This document shows positions 1 to 7,032 of a DNA stretch of 64,000 nucleotides, piece after piece. Both the position numbers and the translations under genes were made by a program. How positions within the stretch are numbered: the first letter of the stretch is position 1; every line of letters begins with the position of its first letter. Below the pieces are notes generated by a model. The model worked only from the letters and a program-made list of their open reading frames with translations, did not search any database and was not told the origin of the DNA. Source of the stretch: Streptomyces sp. Ru71 (lineage in GTDB: Bacteria; Actinomycetota; Actinomycetes; Streptomycetales; Streptomycetaceae); contig NZ_PQSS01000006.1 of assembly GCF_002920535.1 (NCBI RefSeq), positions 62,001-126,000 of the forward strand, given 5' to 3'.

Positions 1-1
1 A

Positions 2-799
2 GCCGAGCTGTACGCCCGGGCGCGACAACTGCAGCAGCTCAACGAGGAGCTGCGACAAGCCCACGCCCGTGAACGGCGCGTCGCCGTCGCCTTGCAAGAA
101 GCCATGCTCCACTCCCCCGACCTGGCCCGGCACCCGAACATCGCCGTGCGCTACCTGCCCGCCACCGGATCACTGAACGTGTGCGGCGACTGGTACGACG
201 CCGTCGACCTGCCCGCGGACCGCTTCACCGTCACGGTCGGCGACGTGGTCGGCCACGGGCTGATGGCCGCCACCGTCATGGGCAGGCTCCGCAGTGCGCT
301 GAGCGCCGCCACCCGCACCGTCCACGGACCCGCCCAGGCACTGGAGGTCCTTGGGCTCTACGCCCGCTCGGTCGAAGGAGCACTGGCCGCCACCGCCGTC
401 CAGGTCCTCGTCGACTGCCACAGCCAACTGCTCATCTACAGCAGCGCCGGCCACCCCCCGCCCGTACTGCTGCACCCGGACGGCACCTGCGAGCTGCTCG
501 ACCAGGCCACCGACCCACCGCTGGGCGCCCGCCCCGAACACGTCCCCCGCCCCCAGGCCACGGCGACCTACACTCCCGGCGACATCCTCATCCTCTACAC
601 CGACGGCCTGATCGAACGCCGCGATGAGGACATCGACGCCGGCCTGGCCCGCCTGACCACCACGCTCGCCACCTGCACCGAGTTCAGCGCGGAACACCTC
701 GCCGACGCCCTCCTCGCCCGACTGGGCCTCGCCAGCGGCGCCAACGACGACATCGCCATCGTCGTCGTCCGCCTCGACGGAACGACCCGGCCGTACTGA
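2..799 (+). CDS. SpoIIE-type PP2C phosphatase, 3' part
   Basis: This is the C-terminal part of a SpoIIE/RsbU-type serine phosphatase, which would dephosphorylate an anti-anti-sigma factor in a partner-switching pathway. The reading frame is open to the left edge, so the true start lies outside the window; the TTG at 92 is probably internal. The first 30 or so visible residues are a charged coiled coil leading into the linker QEAMLHSP. The phosphatase domain shows GDWYDAVDL and VGDVVGHGL, which carry metal-binding aspartates, and GANDDIAIVVV near the C-terminus with the last ones. Sensor domains (GAF, PAS or HAMP) are expected upstream but cannot be seen. The neighbouring TetR gene is convergent. 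Confidence 0.9.
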   Translation, partial: AELYARARQLQQLNEELRQAHARERRVAVALQEAMLHSPDLARHPNIAVRYLPATGSLNVCGDWYDAVDLPADRFTVTVGDVVGHGLMAATVMGRLRSALSAATRTVHGPAQALEVLGLYARSVEGALAATAVQVLVDCHSQLLIYSSAGHPPPVLLHPDGTCELLDQATDPPLGARPEHVPRPQATATYTPGDILILYTDGLIERRDEDIDAGLARLTTTLATCTEFSAEHLADALLARLGLASGANDDIAIVVVRLDGTTRPY

Positions 800-844
800 T
801 ACGCCGTTGCCATTCGGTGGTGTTCCAGTCGTAAGACGGTCGCC

Positions 845-1483
845 TCAGCCCGAGGCCAGCGAGCCTCGACGGCCTGTTCCGGTGGCTGTCGCGGTGCGCG
901 GCCTCGGGGCCAGAGCTGCGCGCAGTGCGGGGGTGAGGATGCGGCGGGTCTCGGACGGGGTGAGGGCGGCGGGCGTGGGGAGGGGGTTGAGGTAGCGGGT
1001 GTAGATCAGGCCACCGAGGATCGTCACGACGGCCGTGGCGCGGGCAGTCGCGTCCCGGCCACCGAGAAATTCAACAAGCCGGACCAGCAGCTCGCGTTCC
1101 AGGTACTCGCGGATCACCTCGGCGGCCTCGTCGCCCTGGGCGGTGAGCTGCCGGAAGTCGGCGTCCTCCCACAGGCCCGTCACCGCGTCGATCAGGCGGT
1201 CGGGGAGGGTGGCCGGGTCGCCGCCGAGGACGTCGTCCACCGCCAGCGCGTTGGCGCACTGGAACTGCATCACGTCCGCGAACAGGCCCTTCTTCGAACC
1301 GAAGTGGTAGGCGATCAGCGCCGGATCGACGCCGGCGGCCCCGGCCACCGCGCGCATCGTGGTGCGCCGGTATCCGCGCTCCAGGAACAGCGCACGGGCC
1401 GCCGCGACGATCGACTCGCGGGTCGGCGGGTTGCCACGGGGGCGGCCTCGGGTGCGGGCGGGGGCAGGGGCGGCGTTATTCAT
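845..1483 (-). CDS. TetR family regulator
   Basis: 212-residue TetR-type repressor. The N-terminal helix-turn-helix occupies about residues 20-65 (ESIVAAARALFLERGYRRTT, then VDPALIAYHFGSKKGLF). The C-terminal ligand domain resembles the TetR_C_17-like group often found next to oxidoreductases. It is divergent from the NmrA-like gene at 1560 with a 76-bp gap, so it probably represses that operon and itself. The ATG at 1483 has no obvious ribosome binding site. The ligand is unknown. Confidence 0.9.
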   Translation of the reverse strand: MNNAAPAPARTRGRPRGNPPTRESIVAAARALFLERGYRRTTMRAVAGAAGVDPALIAYHFGSKKGLFADVMQFQCANALAVDDVLGGDPATLPDRLIDAVTGLWEDADFRQLTAQGDEAAEVIREYLERELLVRLVEFLGGRDATARATAVVTILGGLIYTRYLNPLPTPAALTPSETRRILTPALRAALAPRPRTATATGTGRRGSLASG

Positions 1484-1523
1484 CAGCGTTGAGCCTGCGT
1501 TTCGTGATCGGCACAGTCAAGGG

Positions 1524-1536
1524 CGTTCCGGGAACG
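1524..1536. promoter_or_regulatory. Candidate TetR operator (CGTTCC-G-GGAACG)
   Basis: A perfect inverted repeat with 6-bp arms and a single central base lies in the 76-bp gap between the divergent TetR and NmrA-like genes, 24 bp before the ATG at 1560. Its size and place fit a TetR-family operator. Binding is inferred. Confidence 0.5.
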
Positions 1537-1559
1537 ACACGAAGGGATGACCTGACACC

Positions 1560-2255
1560 ATGCGTATCGCAGTCTTCGGCGCCAACGGACCGACCGGCCG
1601 CCACCTCACCGACCAGGCCCTCGCCGCCGGCCACGAGGTCGTCGCCGTGACCCGCCGTCCCGGCTCCGTGCCCACCGAGCGGCCCGGCCTCGCCGTGGCC
1701 GTCGCCGACGCCACCGATCCGGCGGCCGTCGACGCCGCGATCGCCGGGACGGACGCCGTCCTGTCCGCGCTGGGTGCGCGCTTCAGCAAGGAGACCATCA
1801 CGACGTACTCGGCGAGCGCCACGGCCATCACCGGGGCCATGACCCGCCACGGCATCAAGCGGCTCCTCGCCATCAGCTCCAGCATCGCCGACCCGAACTG
1901 GCGTCCCACCGGCGCTCACTTCTTCAACCATGTCCTCGACCCGCTGGTGAACCGACGCCTCGGCCGTACCCTCCACGAGGACATGCGCCGCATGGAGGCC
2001 GTGATCCGTCGGACGGACCTCGATTGGACCCTCGTGCGTCCCTCGGGCCTCTTCGAGCACCCGGTCGTCACGGACTACCACACCGCTGGGAGCAGCGCCG
2101 ACGGTGTCTTCACCGCCCGCGCCGACCTCGCCGCGAGCATGCTGCGCGAGCTGGAGGAACGGCGGTACGTCCGTACGGCCATGGGCGTCATCACCACGGC
2201 TGTGAAGCCGAACATCGCCAAGCTGATCTGGAACGAGGGCGTGAAGAAGAAGTGA
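1560..2255 (+). CDS. NmrA-like NAD(P)-binding protein
   Basis: 231-residue atypical short-chain dehydrogenase (NmrA/SDR_a5-like). The N-terminal dinucleotide motif is AVFGANGPTGRHL (residues 4-16), followed by an Arg pair (TRRPG) that usually selects NADP(H). The first half of a Rossmann fold is clear and the central region AISSSIADPNW occupies the usual Ser position, but no YxxxK pair is visible. The protein may therefore sense redox state or reduce a small substrate such as a quinone. It is the first gene of a coupled operon: its TGA overlaps the GTG of the next gene. Confidence 0.85.
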   Translation: MRIAVFGANGPTGRHLTDQALAAGHEVVAVTRRPGSVPTERPGLAVAVADATDPAAVDAAIAGTDAVLSALGARFSKETITTYSASATAITGAMTRHGIKRLLAISSSIADPNWRPTGAHFFNHVLDPLVNRRLGRTLHEDMRRMEAVIRRTDLDWTLVRPSGLFEHPVVTDYHTAGSSADGVFTARADLAASMLRELEERRYVRTAMGVITTAVKPNIAKLIWNEGVKKK

Positions 2256-2656
2256 GCCGGGCGGCCCTCGAACTCCCGGCTGCTGCAAGGGCGTTCCTCA
2301 ACAGCCCCCGCACGGCCACCTTCACCACCCTGCGTCCCGACGGCACCCCGCACGTCACCCCGGTCCGCTTCACCTTCGACGCGGACACCGGCCTGGCACG
2401 GGTGACCACCCGGGCGGGAGCCCGCAAGGCCCGCAACGTGGTCGCGGGCGGCCCGGCAGCCCGTACCGCGCTCTGTCAGGCGGACGGCTTGCGCTGGGTC
2501 ACCCTCGAAGGCCGGGCCATTGTCACCGACGATCCCGCGCGCCTGGCTGAGGCGGTCCGCCGCTACACCGACCGCTACCGCGCGGCCCCGCCGGCCCGGT
2601 CGGACATCGTCGTCATCGAAATCACCGTCGACCGCCTCATGAGCCTCAACCTCTGA
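2252..2656 (+). CDS. PPOX-class flavin/F420-dependent oxidase-like protein
   Basis: 134-residue split-barrel protein of the pyridoxamine 5'-phosphate oxidase-like superfamily, often called PPOX-class F420-dependent enzyme. It begins with residues resembling a helix (LPAAARAFLNSPRTATFTT), then the strand pattern LRPDGTPHVTPVRF typical of the family, and AGARKARNVVAGGPAA at the cofactor-phosphate site. The start is the GTG inside the GTGA overlap with the previous gene, which makes it translationally coupled. An alternative reading of the frame from further upstream is antisense-like and was dropped. Cofactor (F420 or FMN) and substrate are unknown. Confidence 0.8.
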   Translation: MSRAALELPAAARAFLNSPRTATFTTLRPDGTPHVTPVRFTFDADTGLARVTTRAGARKARNVVAGGPAARTALCQADGLRWVTLEGRAIVTDDPARLAEAVRRYTDRYRAAPPARSDIVVIEITVDRLMSLNL

Positions 2657-2690
2657 TGAACTCCACCGCCATGAAAGTGAAGTGACACCG

Positions 2691-3563
2691 ATGCCCACCC
2701 TCCCCGTCCTCGACTCCACCCTCCACTACCGCGAGTTGGGCGATCCCGACGGGCTGCCGTTCGTCTTCCTCCACGGCAATCCCACCTCCTCCCATCTGTG
2801 GCGGAACGTCCTGCCGGGGGTGACCGCGCCCGGCCGTCGCCTTCTGGCCCCCGACCTCATCGGCATGGGCGCCTCCGGCAAGCCCGACATCGCCTACTCC
2901 TTCGACGACCACGCCCGCTACCTCGACGCCTGGTTCGACGCCCTGGGCCTTGCCGAGGCCGTCCTCGTCGGCCACGACTGGGGCGGCGCGCTCGCCTTCG
3001 ACCGAGCCGCCCGTCTACCGGGCCGTGTTCGCGGTCTCGCTTTCACCGAGACGATCATCAAGCCGCTGGTCGGCGACGAGTTCCCGGCGGCCGGGCGGGA
3101 GTTGTTCACCCTCCTGCGCACCCCCGGAGTGGGCGAGGAAATGGTCCTGGAGAAGTCGCTGTTCATCGAAGGACTACCGGACACGCTCGCCACCCCGCTC
3201 GACCCTGCCGACCTGGAGATCTACCGCCGTCCCTTCCCGACCCCGCACAGCCGCCGCGTGGTGCTGGCGTGGACGCGGATGATGCCGCTGGACGACGTGC
3301 CCGCTGACGTCGTGGCCCGCATCGAGCACTACGACGCTTGGCTGGCCGCCAGCCCCGAAGTCCCCAAGCTGCTCGTCGCGTTCGAGCCGGGCCCGGGCGC
3401 GATGACCGACCCAGGCGCCGTGGCCTGGTGCGAGGCGAACATCGCGGGCCTGGAGGTCTCCCGCCACGGCCTGGCCGGCCATCACTCCCCGGAGGACCGC
3501 CCCGAAGAACTGGCCGCGTCCATTCACGCCTGGGCCGACCGCCACGGGTTGGCACGCCAGTAG
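2691..3563 (+). CDS. Haloalkane dehalogenase-like alpha/beta hydrolase
   Basis: 290-residue alpha/beta hydrolase closest in pattern to haloalkane dehalogenases. HGNPTSSHLWRN carries the oxyanion region and an Asn that in the family helps bind halide. GHDWGGALAF has Asp as nucleophile in place of Ser, followed by the Trp used for halide binding. GHHSPEDRPEELA holds the catalytic His near the C-terminus. A hydrolysed C-halogen bond is the expected reaction, though many homologues are uncharacterised. A GTG at 2682 is an alternative start; neither has a strong ribosome binding site. It follows the oxidase gene by 34 bp and is probably the last gene of this TetR-controlled operon. Confidence 0.85.
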   Translation: MPTLPVLDSTLHYRELGDPDGLPFVFLHGNPTSSHLWRNVLPGVTAPGRRLLAPDLIGMGASGKPDIAYSFDDHARYLDAWFDALGLAEAVLVGHDWGGALAFDRAARLPGRVRGLAFTETIIKPLVGDEFPAAGRELFTLLRTPGVGEEMVLEKSLFIEGLPDTLATPLDPADLEIYRRPFPTPHSRRVVLAWTRMMPLDDVPADVVARIEHYDAWLAASPEVPKLLVAFEPGPGAMTDPGAVAWCEANIAGLEVSRHGLAGHHSPEDRPEELAASIHAWADRHGLARQ

Positions 3564-3682
3564 GCGTCCTCGACCAGAACGGTACCCGACCGTCCCGGGG
3601 TCGGCCGAGCCGTCGCCGACGGATGAACGCGCCGAGGTCAGGTGATGTCGGACTGCAGATTCCGCGAGCGGATCCGACATCC

Positions 3683-3704
3683 GCCCATTGCTGCAGCAAT
3701 GGGC
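3683..3704. terminator. Perfect 22-bp palindrome between convergent genes
   Basis: The sequence is self-complementary over 22 bases with the centre CTGCAG. It lies 120 bp after the dehalogenase-like gene and 11 bp before the stop codon of the minus-strand gene at 3715. A bidirectional terminator is the simplest reading, but there is no T-tract and no loop, so a protein-binding site is also possible. Confidence 0.4.
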
Positions 3705-3714
3705 AAGGCGCCGC

Positions 3715-4185
3715 CTAGGCAATCCAGTCCTCAGTGCGCCGATGGCGATCCAGTCTCACGGTTGCGAACTCGTCCGTGGCCGCCGCTTCCACCACCACAC
3801 CCAGCCTCCGGAGAGCCTGTGAGATCGGACTGCCGGCGGATCCGAAGGGCTGACCGTCCGGCGCATGAAGTGGTCCCAGTACCACAGCTCCATAAGCCCA
3901 GACGGCAGCGTGTTGCTCGCCGACGCCGCCGAAATACTCGGCTTCCACGTAGGCCACCGGTCCGGCCGCTGACCAGTCCGCAAGCCGCTTGTCGAACCCT
4001 CCTGGAAGCCGCCAGAACCCCAGAGGGCCCTCAGTGCCGTCCATTGCTGCGTCATATAGCTGGTCCGTCATCGGTATCAGTGACAGGCCCTGGCCCAGAG
4101 AGGCCAGACGAGCGGCAGGCAAGTCCCGCGAGACGCCACGGAGCAGCTCGTCTTTGGCGATGACTGCCTGCAGTTCATAACCCAC
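3715..4185 (-). CDS. Conserved hypothetical protein (GYELQAVI family)
   Basis: 156-residue protein of a family common in Streptomyces but without known function. I recognise the pattern GYELQAVI at the start, PMTDQLYDAAMDG and GFWRLPGGF in the middle, PVAYVEAEYFGGVGEQ, and GSPISQALRRLGV near the end. No signal peptide or membrane segment is seen. The frame stays open far upstream, but the start is set at the GTG at 4185, which has GGAGG nine bases before it and gives the family N-terminus; upstream residues are low-complexity Pro/Arg/Ala text antisense to the next gene. Confidence 0.7.
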   Translation of the reverse strand: MGYELQAVIAKDELLRGVSRDLPAARLASLGQGLSLIPMTDQLYDAAMDGTEGPLGFWRLPGGFDKRLADWSAAGPVAYVEAEYFGGVGEQHAAVWAYGAVVLGPLHAPDGQPFGSAGSPISQALRRLGVVVEAAATDEFATVRLDRHRRTEDWIA

Positions 4186-4514
4186 CCCAACGCCCCCTCC
4201 ATCGGCCGGAGGCCCCATCTTGCCGCACGAACGGACGTCGAACTGGCACGCATCAACCATGCCGGACGCCAGATACCGCACTACCGCCATGCCATGACTG
4301 CGAGGGGCCCGGCGCACCGTCGACAGGAGGGCCGCCTGCGCCCGCCGGGGACCGGGGACGGCGCCGCCGACGCATCCGGGTCGTGGGGGCGGCTTGCCGG
4401 CGGGAGCCGACGCATGGGCACCCGCCAGGGCCACTGAGGCCCCCGGACTGCCGTCAGCGTCCAGGGCCGCCGTCGGCACTGGAACCGCCGCTGCCGGTCT
4501 GCACCTTGCCACAC

Positions 4515-4551
4515 CTATCGAAATTCGATAGATTCCCATCGCAACTCGATG
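4515..4551 (+). promoter_or_regulatory. Twin operators ATCG-N5-CGAT upstream of the DUF2975/XRE pair
   Basis: Two copies of the same inverted element, ATCGAAATTCGAT (4517-4529) and ATCGCAACTCGAT (4538-4550), have centres 21 bp apart, which is two helical turns on one face of the DNA. The first extends to CTATCGAA-A-TTCGATAG. They lie at the end of a gene-free stretch (4186-4563), just before the membrane-protein gene, and the second overlaps the ATG at 4549. The likely ligand is the XRE protein encoded at 5049, acting as an autorepressor. No other gene was seen in 4186-4514. Confidence 0.6.
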
Positions 4552-4563
4552 GAAGGCTGGGTC

Positions 4564-5049
4564 ATGGGAAAACTGGCAGTGGGTGCGCTGCGCGCCGTGC
4601 TCGTGGTGGTGCTCGCCGGCACCGTGTTCGTACAGGCATCGATGGTCTGGGCGCTGGCCACCGACCCGGAGGACGGGGCGCTCCCGCTGACCCCGCTGCG
4701 CGTGATCACCTTCCTCGGCATGGTGGCGGCGCAGGTCGCCTTCGTCTGCGTATGGCGGCTGGTGTCGATGGTGCGACGCGGAACCGTGTTCTCCCACGCC
4801 GCCTTCCGGTACGTGGACGGTGTGATCGGAGCGATCGTGGCGGCTGCCCTGCTGTGGTTCGCGGTGACGGGCATCAACGCGCCGGGCCAGCGGGACGACC
4901 CGGGCGTCACCGTCATCATGGGCGGAATTGGCGTGGCCATCCTCGGGGTCGCGCTCATCGTCCTCGTGCTGCGGATGCTCCTCGCCCAGGCCGTCGCACG
5001 CGACGTCGAAGCGTCGCGGATGCAGGCCGAGTTGGACGAGGTGATCTGA
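4564..5049 (+). CDS. DUF2975 membrane protein
   Basis: 161-residue integral membrane protein with four predicted transmembrane segments (about residues 5-30, 45-68, 85-105, 115-140), fitting DUF2975. The ATG at 4564 is chosen over 4549 because GGAAGG lies seven bases before it and the upstream ATG falls inside an operator. In this family the membrane protein is nearly always paired with a small XRE regulator, as here: its stop codon shares a base with the start at 5049. Function is unknown. Confidence 0.8.
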   Translation: MGKLAVGALRAVLVVVLAGTVFVQASMVWALATDPEDGALPLTPLRVITFLGMVAAQVAFVCVWRLVSMVRRGTVFSHAAFRYVDGVIGAIVAAALLWFAVTGINAPGQRDDPGVTVIMGGIGVAILGVALIVLVLRMLLAQAVARDVEASRMQAELDEVI

Positions 5050-5270
5050 TGCCGATCGTCGTCGACATCGACGTGATGCTGGCCAGGCGGAAGATGTCCG
5101 TGGGTGAGCTGGCGGAGCGCGTGGGGATCACGCCCGCCAACCTGGCCGTCCTGAAGAACGGCCGCGCCAAGGCGGTGCGCTTCACGACCCTCGCCGCGCT
5201 CTGCGAGGTGCTCAAGTGCCAGCCGGGCGACCTGCTGCGCTGGGAGGCCGAGGACGCCGCGGGCGGCTGA
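5049..5270 (+). CDS. Small XRE-type regulator (YozG-like)
   Basis: 73-residue DNA-binding protein consisting of a single Cro/C1-type helix-turn-helix. The fold is clear in MLARRKMSVGELAERVGITP, then NLAVLKNGRAKAVRFTTLAA and CEVLKCQPGDLLRW, the usual C-terminal signature of small Xre proteins partnered with DUF2975. It overlaps the membrane-protein gene by one base (TGATG), so both are made together. The most likely target is the pair of inverted elements at 4515-4551. Confidence 0.85.
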   Translation: MPIVVDIDVMLARRKMSVGELAERVGITPANLAVLKNGRAKAVRFTTLAALCEVLKCQPGDLLRWEAEDAAGG

Positions 5271-5292
5271 AGTCGCCGGGCGGGCGGCCCGC

Positions 5293-6006
5293 CTACCAGG
5301 GCAAAGGACCCGCCACGTCGAAGTACCCACCGGTGGGGCCGTCCGGGCCCAGCTGTGCCATGCGGACGATGATCTCGGCGCCCTCCTCGACCGTCTGGGT
5401 GCCTGTGTTCCCGTTCAGGTCCGTCGCGGTGAAGCCGGGCTCCACCGCGTTGATCCGCATCTGCGGGAAGGCCTTCGCGTACTGGACGGTGATCATGTTG
5501 ACCGCCGTCTTCGACGCCGGATAGGCGACCCCCGGGTAGGCGGCTGCCGGGTGGGCCGGATCCGAGACGTGCGTGAGCGAGGCGAGGCCGCTGCTGACGT
5601 TGACCACCACCGGCGACGCGGATTTCCGCAGGAGCGGCAGGAACGCGTGGGTGACCCGCACCGTGCCGAAGACGTTGGTGGCGAAGACCTCCCGCATGGC
5701 GTCGGCGGTGAGGTCCGCCGCACCGGTCACCTCGTTGTTCGGGCCGCGCGCCTCGATGCCGGCGTTGTTGACCAGCACGTCGAGACCGCCTTCGGCCTCG
5801 ATGGTCTTCACCGCGGCCGCGACGGACGCGTCGTCGGTGACGTCGAGCTGTACGGCCCTGGCTCCGACCCCCAGCCGCGCTGCGGCGTGGCGGCCGCGCT
5901 CCGGGTCCCGGCTGCCGACGTAGACCGTGTGACCCGCGGCGATGAGGCGGCGGGCCGTCTCGTAGCCGAGGCCCTTGTTCGCTCCGGTGATCAGTGTGTT
6001 CGTCAT
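5293..6006 (-). CDS. SDR family oxidoreductase
   Basis: 237-residue classical short-chain dehydrogenase/reductase. The cofactor motif TGANKGLG is at residues 7-14, NNAG at 80-83, the catalytic Ser at 138-139 (NVSSG), and the YPASK motif at 162-166. An Arg after the second strand (GSRDPERG) suggests NADP(H). Substrate is unknown. It is divergent from the XRE regulator at 6108 with about 100 bp between, so that regulator probably controls it. Confidence 0.9.
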   Translation of the reverse strand: MTNTLITGANKGLGYETARRLIAAGHTVYVGSRDPERGRHAAARLGVGARAVQLDVTDDASVAAAVKTIEAEGGLDVLVNNAGIEARGPNNEVTGAADLTADAMREVFATNVFGTVRVTHAFLPLLRKSASPVVVNVSSGLASLTHVSDPAHPAAAYPGVAYPASKTAVNMITVQYAKAFPQMRINAVEPGFTATDLNGNTGTQTVEEGAEIIVRMAQLGPDGPTGGYFDVAGPLPW

Positions 6007-6107
6007 GCCTCCACCGTCCTTCCCGCCCGCTCGCGCAGCCAGGGGACCCGTCTTCCTGGGACCAGCGGTACCAGGCAGGCACCCGATGGGCGGGGCACAC
6101 TGGGGGC

Positions 6108-6956
6108 ATGGCGACGGCAGAGTTCGGCAAGGCGGTACGTCGCTGGCGCGACCGGATCACGCCCGAGGCCGCGGGGGTGCCGGCCGGGGGCCAGCGGCGT
6201 GCCGCCGGGCTGCGCCGCGAGGAGCTGGCCATGCTGGCCGGGATCTCCGTCGACTACGTCACCCGGCTTGAGCAGGGGCGGGCCACCAACCCCTCGGACC
6301 AGGTCGTGGAGGCCCTGTCCCGGGCGCTGCGGCTGTCGCAGGAGGAGCGCGCGCATCTCTTCCGGCTCGCCGGGCTCGCCACGCCGGGCCCCGAGACCGT
6401 GCCCGCGTACATCACGCCGAGCGTGCAGCGGCTGCTGGACCGGCTGACGGGGACGCCGGTGGCCGTCTTCGACGCCTGCTGGACCCTGATCGTGGCCAAT
6501 GAGGCCTACTCGGCCCTGATGGGCGACCCGTCCGTCCGGCGCGGCAACGAGCGCAACGGGGTGTGGCGCCACTTCCTCGGTCCCGGGACCGGGGCCCATC
6601 GCCCACCGCAGGAGCAGCGCGACCATGAGGCCGCGCTCGTCGCCGATCTGCGTGCGGCCGCCGAACGCTACCCGGCCGACCGGCGGCTGCAGCGGCTGAT
6701 AGCTGAACTGCGCGATGGAAGCGAGCGGTTCGCCGAGCTGTGGAACTCGGGCGCCGTGGGCCGCCACCGGGCCTCACGGAAGACGATCGACCATCCGCAG
6801 GTGGGGCCCGTCGTGCTGGACTGCGATGTCCTCACCGTGGAGGGCGGCGACCTGCGCATCATGGTGTACACGGCCGAACCGGGCACCGAGGACGCCGAGC
6901 GCCTCGCTCTGCTCACCGTCCTGGGGACCCAGGACTTCGTCGGTCCCGCGACCTGA
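6108..6956 (+). CDS. MmyB-type XRE regulator
   Basis: 282-residue transcription regulator. The N-terminal helix-turn-helix occupies residues 25-75 (LRREELAMLAGISVDYVTRL, then EQGRATNPS). The rest is an MmyB-like ligand domain (TPVAVFDACWTLIVANEAY, then a FLGPGTG region), which in related proteins binds a fatty-acid-like ligand. The ATG at 6108 is chosen because the helix-turn-helix family normally begins a few residues before FGKAVRRWRDR; an earlier in-frame start would add antisense-like residues. Divergent from the SDR gene, its likely target. Confidence 0.88.
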   Translation: MATAEFGKAVRRWRDRITPEAAGVPAGGQRRAAGLRREELAMLAGISVDYVTRLEQGRATNPSDQVVEALSRALRLSQEERAHLFRLAGLATPGPETVPAYITPSVQRLLDRLTGTPVAVFDACWTLIVANEAYSALMGDPSVRRGNERNGVWRHFLGPGTGAHRPPQEQRDHEAALVADLRAAAERYPADRRLQRLIAELRDGSERFAELWNSGAVGRHRASRKTIDHPQVGPVVLDCDVLTVEGGDLRIMVYTAEPGTEDAERLALLTVLGTQDFVGPAT

Positions 6957-7032
6957 ACCCGGTCGGAGCGCACCGTCTCACCCCGGCCACCGGCCGGCCT
7001 TCGGCGCCGAGGACCCTGCGCGGGCAGGGCTG

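Noticed and set aside
4186..4797. Upstream extension of the minus-strand gene at 3715 to a 360-residue protein
   Set aside because: The extra residues are His/Arg/Pro-rich, antisense to the DUF2975 gene, and cross its operators. A GTG at 4185 with GGAGG gives the expected N-terminus.
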